In this document: positions 56,912 to 64,000 of the stretch, in pieces
Position numbering within the stretch: the stretch's first letter is position 1
How the letters are laid out: every line of letters begins with the position of its first letter
Assembly (NCBI GenBank): GCA_044220635.1
Contig: JBGAQP010000007.1
Span: 1 to 64,000 of the forward strand
Length of the DNA: 64,000 bases
Direction of reading: 5' to 3'
Source: JBGAQP01 sp044220635
Lineage (GTDB): Bacteria; Pseudomonadota; Gammaproteobacteria; Burkholderiales; Usitatibacteraceae
Program-made: the position numbers and the translations under genes
Notes under the pieces: model-generated
The model's database searches: none
Seen by the model: the letters and a program-made list of their open reading frames with translations, nothing else
Told to the model about the DNA's origin: nothing

Positions 56912-57309
56912 TCGTCGTCGACAGCAACGTCATCGCCTATTGCTGGATTCACGGCGCCCTTACGGACCTGGCGCAGGCTGTCCGCTTGAGAGACCCGCAG
57001 TGGCATGCGCCCGTACTCTGGCGCTCGGAGATGCGCAGCATCCTCACCGGGTATCTGCGCGCCGGCAATCTCGACCGCGCCCAGGTGGCGAGGATCATGG
57101 GGGCGGCTCAAGCGGCTCTCGAGGGCGGCGAGCACCTCGTACCGGACGAGGCGGTGTTCGAGCTCGCGGGGGAGTCGCCACTTTCCGCCTACGACTGCGA
57201 ATTCGTCGCCCTCGCCACGGTGCTCTCGGTGCCCCTCGTGACTGCGGACCGGGACGTGCTGCGGACCTTTCCGGACCGGGCGATGACGATGAAGGCGTTC
57301 CTCTCCTAG
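56908..57309 (+). CDS. PIN-domain toxin (FitB-like)
   Basis: 133 residues from a GTG overlapping the antitoxin stop. PIN residues are IVVDSNVIAYCWI (first Asp), APVLWRSEMRSIL (Glu), SAYDCEFVALATVLSVPLVT and ADRDVLRTFP (late Asp residues). It pairs with the ribbon-helix-helix antitoxin. Its last 4 bases overlap the convergent S41-like gene. Confidence 0.9.
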   Translation: MIVVDSNVIAYCWIHGALTDLAQAVRLRDPQWHAPVLWRSEMRSILTGYLRAGNLDRAQVARIMGAAQAALEGGEHLVPDEAVFELAGESPLSAYDCEFVALATVLSVPLVTADRDVLRTFPDRAMTMKAFLS

Positions 57310-58748
57310 CTACTCTTGCCGGGCAAGGACTCGCGCCGCTTCATGACCGCCTCCATCACCGTGTCCACGCCCCTGCGGTAGTCGGCGAACTTCCACGCCA
57401 CCACCTCGTCGGGCGCGAAGCTCCCCGAGGGCACGTCGAAGGCCCAGTTGATCCAGAAGCACCGCGCGAGGTCCCGCACCCCGCACCCCGAGTGCCAGTC
57501 GTGGTAGCCCGTGGCGAAGAACACCGTGATCTTCGAGTTCGGCAGGACCAGCGGTGCCCCCGCCTCGGCCCAGAAGCGCTCGCGATCACCCACGGGCTCG
57601 CCGATCACCACCGCGCGCTTGCCCGCGAAGTACCGCGCCCGCGCGAAGGTCACGATCGCCGCGGAGAAGGTGGAGTGGTCGGTGAGGATGAAGAGCCTGC
57701 CGTCGGGCGCGATGCGCTTCGGCAGCTCCTTCGTGAAGCCCAGCGTCTTCATGTAGTTCCCGCCGCCGTTGAACCGCAGGTCGAGGATCGCATAGCGCAG
57801 GCTCCCGGGCTCGATCGCCCGGGTGAGCGCCTCGAGCTGCTCGGAGAGCGAGCCGCGCTCGTCGTCCATGACCTGCATGATGTGCACGTAGAGCCCCGCG
57901 CCATCGTCCAGGCTCTTCACGAACAGGCTCGCATCGGGCTCGCGCAGCACGAGCGGCAGGTCGGAGCGGCCGGAGAGGAGGTTGCGCCAGGGCTCGGATT
58001 CGTTGCGCACGCCCTGGGGCGCGAGGTCGCGCGTGGGGTCCACGTAGGGCGACTTCGCGTCCGGCGGCGTCGCCACGAGCGCGACCTCGACGGTCTCTCC
58101 CTTTTCCGTCCGCAGGGTGTAGGTCGCCCTGTCGGGGTCCATCTCCGGCCAGATCCCGGCGAGGCCGTAGGGCGAGGCGAGGTAGAGCGGGCTCGTGGCC
58201 TTCGCGTGGGCGGTGGTGCCGCTCACGCGGGGCGTGATCGCCGCGAGCGCCTCCTCCGGTGTCTTGCCGTTCACTTTCATCACCCGGGCGCCGACGAGGT
58301 TCGCGCGCGCCTCGTCCGCGCGCGTGACGTAGAGCCCCTCCTCGAACCAGCCCAGCCGGATCGGCACGCGGTTCAGCCGCCGGAGCCTTCGTCCCACGGT
58401 GGTGTGCCCGTTGTCCGACAACGCGACGATCCGCGAGACTTCCATCTCGAGCATCGAGGGCGTGAGCTCGTGCGCCCGCGCGACGAGCTTCGCGCGTTCC
58501 GCCTCGAACCTCGCGAGGGCCTCCGGCGAGAAACTGCGGTCGAGCTTCGAGAGCTGGCCCAGCACTTCGAGGTCCTGGCGCATCGCCTCGGCACGGTCCC
58601 TGGGCGTCGGCAGCTTCTCGACCACGGGAACGAGGTGGTAGCGCCAGGCGAGCGCGCGCTCGAAGGCCCACGGCCCCGCGAAGGCGAGAACGGCGAGGGA
58701 CAGGGCGGCGATGAGGGCCGTCTTCCAGGAAAGGCGTTTCGCGGGCAT
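57306..58748 (-). CDS. S41-like (C-terminal processing peptidase-type) exported protein
   Basis: 480 residues. An N-terminal signal or anchor helix (TALIAALSLAVLAFAGPWAF) is followed by a helical region and a PDZ-like part (GARVMKVNGKTPEEALAAI). The peptidase-like core has LRYAILDLRFNGGGNYMKTL and LFILTDHSTFSAAIVTFARA, the places of the oxyanion loop and nucleophile Ser in S41 enzymes. The downstream catalytic Lys is not obvious, so activity is uncertain. A periplasmic location is likely. It is divergent from the P-type ATPase gene and may share the box at 58826. Confidence 0.72.
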   Translation of the reverse strand: MPAKRLSWKTALIAALSLAVLAFAGPWAFERALAWRYHLVPVVEKLPTPRDRAEAMRQDLEVLGQLSKLDRSFSPEALARFEAERAKLVARAHELTPSMLEMEVSRIVALSDNGHTTVGRRLRRLNRVPIRLGWFEEGLYVTRADEARANLVGARVMKVNGKTPEEALAAITPRVSGTTAHAKATSPLYLASPYGLAGIWPEMDPDRATYTLRTEKGETVEVALVATPPDAKSPYVDPTRDLAPQGVRNESEPWRNLLSGRSDLPLVLREPDASLFVKSLDDGAGLYVHIMQVMDDERGSLSEQLEALTRAIEPGSLRYAILDLRFNGGGNYMKTLGFTKELPKRIAPDGRLFILTDHSTFSAAIVTFARARYFAGKRAVVIGEPVGDRERFWAEAGAPLVLPNSKITVFFATGYHDWHSGCGVRDLARCFWINWAFDVPSGSFAPDEVVAWKFADYRRGVDTVMEAVMKRRESLPGKSS

Positions 58749-58825
58749 GGCGGCGGTGCTCGTGGGTCCGGGAATGGCCGTTGGATGCGCAAGGCCGGGC
58801 CGGCGGATTCCCGATTTTCACCCGG

Positions 58826-58839
58826 TTGACCCGGCTCAA
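58826..58839. promoter_or_regulatory. FNR/Anr-like box before the P-type ATPase
   Basis: TTGACCCGGCTCAA fits TTGA-N6-TCAA and has the same CCGG and GGGG flanks as the phaC box at 12773. A GACGAT hexamer at 58862-58867 starts 29.5 bases from the centre. RNA would then start near 58874, about 36 bases before the ATG at 58910. Confidence 0.5.
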
Positions 58840-58909
58840 GGGGCGCGGCGCCCCCGGGCGCGACGATGGGGGGCTGCCCACCCCATCCCGGAACGCCGAG
58901 GGGACCCCG

Positions 58910-61603
58910 ATGCCCGAGCGCCACGACACCGCCACCCTTTCGGTGGACGAGGCGCTTGCGAGCCTGCGCAGCTCGCGGCGGGGGCTGGCGGCCGGCGAAG
59001 CCGCGCGCCGCCTCGCCGAGTACGGCCCGAACCGCGTCGAGGAAGCGCGCCGCAGCCCGCTCCTGCTCGAGTTCGCGCGGGAGTTCACCAACTTCTTCGC
59101 GCTGATCCTCTGGGCCGCCGCGGCGCTCGCCTTCGTCGCCGAGGCCAACGATCCCGGGCAGGGCATGGGGATCCTCGGCTTCGCGATCGTCGCCGTGATC
59201 GCGGTCAACGGCGCGTTCTCCTTCTGGCAGCGCGCGCGGGCCGAGCGCGCGGTGGCGGCGCTGAAGTCGCTCCTGCCGCACGAGGTGACGGTACTGCGCG
59301 ACGGCGAGGCCGTGCGCATCGCCGCCGCCGGCCTCGTTCCCGGTGACCTCATCCTCGTCTCGGCGGGCGAGGACGTGCCCGCCGATTGCCGCCTGGTCGA
59401 GGCGACCGCGCTCCAGGTGAACATGGCGACCCTCACCGGGGAGTCGCTCCCGCAGCCGCGCAATGCCGGGCCCGCGCCGCGCGACGGGCTGCTCCAGTCG
59501 CGCAACCTCCTCTTCGCGGGCACGGCGGTAGTCGCGGGCGAGGGCGCCGCGGTGGTGTTCGCCACCGGCATGCGCACGGAATTCGGCCGCATCGCCGGCC
59601 TCACCATGGAGGCGGGCGAGGCGCCCACGCCGCTGCAGCGGGAGATCGCCCGGCTCTCGCGCATCGTCAGCGTCTTCGCCGCCGCGCTCGGCATCGCCTT
59701 CTTCGCGATCGGCCAGGCGATGGGCCTGCCGTTCTGGGCGAACCTCCTCTTCGCGATCGGCGTCATCGTCGCGAACGTCCCCGAGGGGCTGCTGCCGACC
59801 GTCACCCTCTCGCTCGCGATGGCCACGCAGCGCATGGCGAAGCGCAACGCCCTCATCCGCCACCTGCCCGCCGCGGAGGCCCTGGGCTCGGCCTCCGTGA
59901 TCGTCACGGACAAGACCGGCACCCTTACGCAGAACCGGATGGTAGCGACCCATGTCGCCACCGCCGAGGGCATTCGCGTGCTCGACGCGCTGGAACCGGG
60001 ATTCGCCGGGGCGCACCGCGCGCTCTTCGAAGTGGCGCGCCATTGCCAGAGCCTGCAGGCCGTTCGCGACGACGGCGAGGAGCGGCTGCTCGGCGATCCC
60101 ATGGAGGTGGCGCTCCTGCGCATGGCCGAGGCTGCCGCGGGCCCCGCCCCGGCGCTCGCGAAGCTCGACGAGATCCCCTTCGATTCCGACCGGCGCAGCA
60201 TGTCCACGCTGCACGAGGCGCCGGGGGGCGCGATCCTCTACTGCAAGGGGGCGCCGGAATCGGTGATCGAGCGCAGCACCGCGATCGGCACGCGCGCGGG
60301 TGTCGCGGCGCTCGACCCGGCGATGCGCGCGCGGCTCGCCGCCGCGCAGGACGAGATGGCGCGGCAGGGGCTGCGCGTGCTCGGGCTCGCCTGGCGCGAA
60401 CTGCGAGGCGACGAGCCCCGCGAGGCCTGGGAGGAGGACCTCGTCTTCGCCGGCCTCGTCGGCCTCGCGGACCCGCCGCGCCCCGAGGTGCCCGCCGCCA
60501 TCGCGCGCTGCCGCGAGGCTGGCATCCGCGTGGTGATGGCCACGGGGGACCACGCGAGCACCTCGGCCGCTGTGGCCCGCGCCATCGGCCTCGCGCCCTC
60601 GGACAATCCCCGTGTCCTGCGCGGCGACGACGTCGCGCGGATGAGCGACACGCAGCTGCAGCTCGCGCTCGACGCACCCGAGCTCGTCTTCGCCCGCGTG
60701 AGCGCCGAGCAGAAGCTGCGGATCGTCGCGGCCTTCCAGAAAAAGGGCCACGTGGTGGCGGTCACGGGCGACGGGGTGAACGACGCGCCGGCGCTTCGCA
60801 CCGCGGACATCGGCATCGCCATGGGCGTGGTGGGCACGGACGTGGCGCGCGAGTCCGCCGACATGGTGCTGCTCGACGACAACTTCGCCTCCATCGTCGC
60901 CGCGATCGAGGAAGGGCGCGCGGTGTTCGAGAACATCCGCAAGTTCCTCGCCTACATCCTCACCTCGAACGTGCCGGAACTCGTGCCCTACCTCGCATTC
61001 GTGCTCCTCGGCGTCCCGCTGCCGCTCACCATTGTCCAGATCCTCGCCGTGGACCTGGGCACGGACCTCCTGCCGGCGCTCGCGCTGGGCGCCGAGCCGC
61101 CCTCGCCCCTCGTCATGCGCCGTCCTCCGCGCCGGCGGGGCGAACGCTTGCTGACAAACGGCTTGTTGCTGCGCGCCTACCTGTGGCTCGGCATGATCGA
61201 GGCGGCGGCCGCGCTCGCGGCCTACTTCTCCGTGCTCGCCGCCGGCGGCTGGAACTGGGGCGAGGCGCTCGCGCCGCGCGATCCGCTCTACCTCGAGGCG
61301 ACCACCGCCTGCCTCGCCGCGATCGTCGTCATGCAGGTCGGCAACCTCTTCATGTGCCGCGACCCGGTGCGCTCGGCCTTCTCCGGCGGGCGCACGGGGA
61401 ACCCGCTGCTCGCCTGGGGCATCGCCTTCGAGCTCGCGCTCATCGCGCTCATCGTCTACACGCCGCCGGGGCAGGCGCTCTTCGGCACCGCACCCCTCTC
61501 GGCGGCCACCTGGGCCCTCATGATCGGCTTCCTCCCCGTGCTCGTCGTGCTCGAGGAAGGACGCAAGGCCATCGTCCGCCGGCGCGCCGCCGGGCGACCC
61601 TGA
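58910..61603 (+). CDS. cation-transporting P-type ATPase, Na,K-ATPase/SERCA-like (P2)
   Basis: 897 residues from the ATG at 58910. Domains in order: cation_ATPase_N (LSVDEALASLRSSRRGL), actuator with LTGES, M4 NVPEGLLPTVTLSLAM, phosphorylation site DKTGTLT with Asp334, nucleotide domain and hinge TGDGVNDAPALRTADIGIAM, then the C-terminal membrane helices. NVPEGLLPTVT resembles the PEGLLATVT of Na,K-ATPases rather than the PEGLP of Ca2+ pumps, so Na+/K+-type or unspecified cation export is possible. Related ATPases belong to Anr regulons in pseudomonads, which agrees with the upstream box. Confidence 0.93.
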   Translation: MPERHDTATLSVDEALASLRSSRRGLAAGEAARRLAEYGPNRVEEARRSPLLLEFAREFTNFFALILWAAAALAFVAEANDPGQGMGILGFAIVAVIAVNGAFSFWQRARAERAVAALKSLLPHEVTVLRDGEAVRIAAAGLVPGDLILVSAGEDVPADCRLVEATALQVNMATLTGESLPQPRNAGPAPRDGLLQSRNLLFAGTAVVAGEGAAVVFATGMRTEFGRIAGLTMEAGEAPTPLQREIARLSRIVSVFAAALGIAFFAIGQAMGLPFWANLLFAIGVIVANVPEGLLPTVTLSLAMATQRMAKRNALIRHLPAAEALGSASVIVTDKTGTLTQNRMVATHVATAEGIRVLDALEPGFAGAHRALFEVARHCQSLQAVRDDGEERLLGDPMEVALLRMAEAAAGPAPALAKLDEIPFDSDRRSMSTLHEAPGGAILYCKGAPESVIERSTAIGTRAGVAALDPAMRARLAAAQDEMARQGLRVLGLAWRELRGDEPREAWEEDLVFAGLVGLADPPRPEVPAAIARCREAGIRVVMATGDHASTSAAVARAIGLAPSDNPRVLRGDDVARMSDTQLQLALDAPELVFARVSAEQKLRIVAAFQKKGHVVAVTGDGVNDAPALRTADIGIAMGVVGTDVARESADMVLLDDNFASIVAAIEEGRAVFENIRKFLAYILTSNVPELVPYLAFVLLGVPLPLTIVQILAVDLGTDLLPALALGAEPPSPLVMRRPPRRRGERLLTNGLLLRAYLWLGMIEAAAALAAYFSVLAAGGWNWGEALAPRDPLYLEATTACLAAIVVMQVGNLFMCRDPVRSAFSGGRTGNPLLAWGIAFELALIALIVYTPPGQALFGTAPLSAATWALMIGFLPVLVVLEEGRKAIVRRRAAGRP

Positions 61604-61609
61604 AAAAAA

Positions 61610-61635
61610 GGCCCGGCGAGGGAGATCGCCGGGCC
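61610..61635. terminator. strong hairpin after the P-type ATPase gene
   Basis: GGCCCGGCGA (61610-61619) pairs perfectly with TCGCCGGGCC (61626-61635) across a 6-base loop, 7 bases after the stop codon. An A7 run precedes it but no T-run follows, so a classic U-tract exists only on the minus strand. It may terminate weakly or stabilize the ATPase mRNA end. Confidence 0.5.
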
Positions 61636-61721
61636 AACTCCGCGCGCCTCGTCCCCGGGGCCGAAGTCGCGCAATAATCGCGTCACACGCCGGCTCCGTC
61701 GCCGCGCGGGAGGAAGCGGTC

Positions 61722-62924
61722 ATGGACGCGGAAAAGCCCCCGGGACCCCTCGCGAACCTCAAGGTCGTCGAGATGGGCACGCTCATCGCCGGCCCCTACT
61801 GCGCGCGCCTGCTCGCCGAGTTCGGCGCCGAGGTCGTGAAGATCGAGACTCCAGGCGAGGGCGATCCCCTGCGCAAGTGGAGGAAGCTCCACGAGGGCAA
61901 TTCCCTCTGGTGGTACGCGCAGGCGCGCAACAAGAAGTCCGTCGCGGTGAACCTCAAGGCCCCCGAGGGCCAGCGGGTCGTGCGCGAGCTCGCCGCGAAG
62001 GCCGACATCGTGGTCGAGAACTTCCGCCCCGGCACGATGGAGAAATGGGGCCTCGGCTACGACGCGCTTTCGAAGGACAACCCCGGCCTCGTGATGGTGC
62101 GGCTCTCGGGATTCGGGCAGACCGGGCCCTACCGCGACCAGCCCGGCTTCGGGGCGATCGGGGAATCCATGGGCGGCATGCGCTACATCACGGGCTACCC
62201 GGACCGCGCGCCCGTGCGCGTGGGCATCTCGATCGGGGACTCGCTCGCCGCGATGTTCGGCGTCATCGGCGCGCTCACGGCGATCCACCACCGGGCGGCG
62301 AGCGGCCAGGGGCAGGTCGTGGACGTCGCGCTCTACGAGGCGGTGTTCGCGATGATGGAATCGATGCTCCCGGAGTTCGGCTACGACGGCTCGATCCGCG
62401 AGCGCACCGGCGCCTCGCTGCCCGGGATCGTGCCCTCCAACACCTACGAATGCCGCGACGGAAAATACGTGGTCATCGGGGCGAACGCCGATTCGATCTT
62501 CAAGCGGATGATGCGCGCCATCGGCCGGCCGGAGCTGGCCGACGATCCCACGCTCGCCGACAACGCGGGCCGCGTGAAGAGGACCGGGGAGCTCGACCGC
62601 GTGATCGGCGAGTGGACCGCCACGGTGACGCTCGACGAGGCGCTGGAGGTGCTCGAGGGCGCCGAGGTGCCCTCGGGGCGCATCTACTCGATCGCCGACA
62701 TCGCCGCGGACCTGCACTACCGGGCGCGCGGCATGATCGAGCGCCACAAGCTCGGCGACAAGGACCTGCTGCTGCCCGGCATCGTCCCGAAGCTCTCGCG
62801 CACGCCCGGCGGCACGAAGTGGATCGGCCCGCGGCTCGGCGAGCACACCGACGAGGTGTTGAAGGGCCTGGGCTACGACCTGGGGCGGATCGCGGCGCTG
62901 AGGAAGGCCGGCGTCGTTTCCTGA
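61722..62924 (+). CDS. family III CoA-transferase (CaiB/BaiF-type)
   Basis: 400 residues, the normal length. Family motifs are LKVVEMGTLIAGPYCARLLA, EFGAEVVKIETPGEGDPLRK, KSVAVNLKAPEGQRVVRELA and VVENFRPGTMEKWGLGYDAL, where the Asp/Glu nucleophile region lies further on (GYPDRAPVRVGISIGDSLAA, with Asp in ISIGDS). It moves CoA between organic acids. The acid is not defined by sequence or by neighbours. An AATAAT hexamer lies about 50 bases upstream. It is convergent with ppc with a 3-base gap. Confidence 0.93.
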   Translation: MDAEKPPGPLANLKVVEMGTLIAGPYCARLLAEFGAEVVKIETPGEGDPLRKWRKLHEGNSLWWYAQARNKKSVAVNLKAPEGQRVVRELAAKADIVVENFRPGTMEKWGLGYDALSKDNPGLVMVRLSGFGQTGPYRDQPGFGAIGESMGGMRYITGYPDRAPVRVGISIGDSLAAMFGVIGALTAIHHRAASGQGQVVDVALYEAVFAMMESMLPEFGYDGSIRERTGASLPGIVPSNTYECRDGKYVVIGANADSIFKRMMRAIGRPELADDPTLADNAGRVKRTGELDRVIGEWTATVTLDEALEVLEGAEVPSGRIYSIADIAADLHYRARGMIERHKLGDKDLLLPGIVPKLSRTPGGTKWIGPRLGEHTDEVLKGLGYDLGRIAALRKAGVVS

Positions 62925-62927
62925 CCC

Positions 62928-64000
62928 TCAGCCGGAATTGCGAAGCCCGGCGGCGAGCCCGTTGATGGTGAGGTGGATGCCGCGCTTCACCCGCTCCTCG
63001 GAATCCCCCGCCCGGTAGCGCTTGAGCAGCTCCACCTGCAGGTGGTTCAGGGGGTCGAGGTAGGGGAAGCGGTTGCGGATCGAGCGCGCGAGCGTGTGGT
63101 TCGACTCGAGGAAGCCCATCGACCCGGTGATGGTGAAGAACGCGCGGACCGTGGCGTCGAGCTCGGCGCGGATGTGCGCGAAGATCTCCTCGGCCGGCGC
63201 CTGGGTCCCGACGAGGTCCTTGTAGCGCGCGGCGATCGAGAGGTCCGCCTTCGCGAGCAGCATCTCGAGGTTCGAGAGCATCGCGCGGAAGAAGGGCCAG
63301 TCGCGCCACATGTCGTGCAGCAGGCGCTTGCCGGATTCGCCCCGGCGCAGCACGAAGGCGTCGACGGCGCTGCCCAGCCCGTACCAGCCCGGCAGCATCA
63401 CGCGGCACTGCGCCCAGGAAAACACCCAGGGAATCGCGCGCAGGTCCTCGATGCGCTCCGAGGGCTTGCGCGAGGCCGGGCGCGAGCCGATGTTGAGCTC
63501 GGCGATCTCGCGGATCGGCGTCGAGGCGCGGAAGTAGTCGACGAAGCCCGGCGTTCCGTACACGAGCTCGCGATACGCCTCGTAGGCCGTGGCCGACAGC
63601 TCCTCCATCGCCGCGTGATAGTCCTCGTGCTCGGCGTGGGGCGCCTCGTCGAGGGTCGCGCGCACCGTGGCGGCGACGAGCGCCTCGAGGTTGCGCCGGC
63701 CGATGTCGCGGTTCGCGTACTTGCCCGCGATCACCTCGCCCTGCTCCGTGAGGCGGATCTCGCCCTGGACGCTGCCCGGCGGCTGCGCGAGGATCGCCTC
63801 GTACGACGGCCCCCCGCCGCGCCCCACCGTGCCGCCGCGGCCGTGGAAGAAGCGAAGCCGCACGCCCGCCTCGCGGAAGACCTCCACGAGCGCGACCTCC
63901 GCCTTGTAGAGCTCCCAGTTCGAGGTGACGTAGCCGCCGTCCTTGTTGCTGTCGGAGTAGCCGAGCATCACTTCCTGCACGCCGCCGAGCGAGGCGACGA
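62928..64000 (-). CDS. ppc: phosphoenolpyruvate carboxylase, C-terminal part (runs off the window)
   Basis: About 357 codons are visible; the 5' two thirds lie beyond position 64000. PEPC replenishes oxaloacetate from PEP and bicarbonate. Diagnostic motifs are EVMLGYSDSNKDGGYVTSNW, FHGRGGTVGRGGGPSYEAIL (the mobile Gly-rich catalytic loop) and GSVQGEIRLTEQGEVIAGKY. The RAIPWVFSWAQCRVMLPGWY stretch and the C-terminal AAGLRNSG complete the family pattern. The end of the gene is intact. Confidence 0.97.
   Translation of the reverse strand, partial: VASLGGVQEVMLGYSDSNKDGGYVTSNWELYKAEVALVEVFREAGVRLRFFHGRGGTVGRGGGPSYEAILAQPPGSVQGEIRLTEQGEVIAGKYANRDIGRRNLEALVAATVRATLDEAPHAEHEDYHAAMEELSATAYEAYRELVYGTPGFVDYFRASTPIREIAELNIGSRPASRKPSERIEDLRAIPWVFSWAQCRVMLPGWYGLGSAVDAFVLRRGESGKRLLHDMWRDWPFFRAMLSNLEMLLAKADLSIAARYKDLVGTQAPAEEIFAHIRAELDATVRAFFTITGSMGFLESNHTLARSIRNRFPYLDPLNHLQVELLKRYRAGDSEERVKRGIHLTINGLAAGLRNSG

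Overview
The window is a high-GC (about 68-70 % outside one island) bacterial chromosome segment with very dense coding. The gene set suggests a betaproteobacterium with respiratory, oxygen-flexible metabolism: class I PHA synthase, anaerobic ubiquinone genes ubiU-ubiV-ubiT, a TRAP transporter, an IorAB-type molybdenum hydroxylase, an MHYT-PAS-PAS-GGDEF-EAL protein and PEP carboxylase. I saw no rRNA or tRNA gene, CRISPR array, integrase or transposase. Every gap between called genes is shorter than 300 bases.

Left arm (1-29.9 kb), mostly core metabolism: the end of glmU and all of glmS; a HEAT/ankyrin exported protein; a His-rich periplasmic protein divergent from a CobB-type sirtuin; a Ca/Na antiporter and a universal stress protein divergent from ubiUVT; a keto-acid decarboxylase; phaC; a thioredoxin/CcdA-like membrane fusion; a TRAP operon (dctM-dctQ-dctP); a c-di-GMP protein; a patatin-like membrane protein; a SpoT-like HD hydrolase; an Hsp33 with a damaged redox switch; iorAB; and a DUF932/HIRAN/unknown trio. 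Two copies of a composite palindromic element (GGGGACnGTCCCC pairs around a TGTAA/TTACA inverted repeat) sit exactly between convergent genes.

Middle (30-48.6 kb), an accessory and defence region: an orphan NadS/HigA-like antitoxin and an orphan mobile-mystery-protein-A regulator, VapBC-like and HigBA-like toxin-antitoxin pairs, a WYL regulator, then a type I restriction-modification operon in which a Hachiman-like pair (PD-(D/E)xK nuclease plus Ski2-like helicase) lies between hsdS and hsdR. All five genes overlap start-to-stop. Downstream is a lower-GC trio: a two-HKD phospholipase-D-family protein with a zinc ribbon, a 529-residue protein I cannot assign, and a PD-(D/E)xK-like protein. This trio is my best candidate for an undescribed system.

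Right arm (48.7-64 kb): an M14 carboxypeptidase, a winged-helix nucleotidyltransferase/HEPN pair, two SagB-type nitroreductases, two more antitoxin/PIN pairs, an MFS transporter, an S41-like protein, a Na,K-ATPase-like P-type ATPase, a family III CoA-transferase and the 3' part of ppc.

A thread through both arms is a set of FNR/Anr-like palindromes (TTGA-N6-TCAA or a close variant) in front of the sirtuin, usp/ubiU, phaC, a nitroreductase and the P-type ATPase. This suggests a dispersed low-oxygen regulon. Several toxin-antitoxin genes have clear inverted-repeat operators in their promoters.
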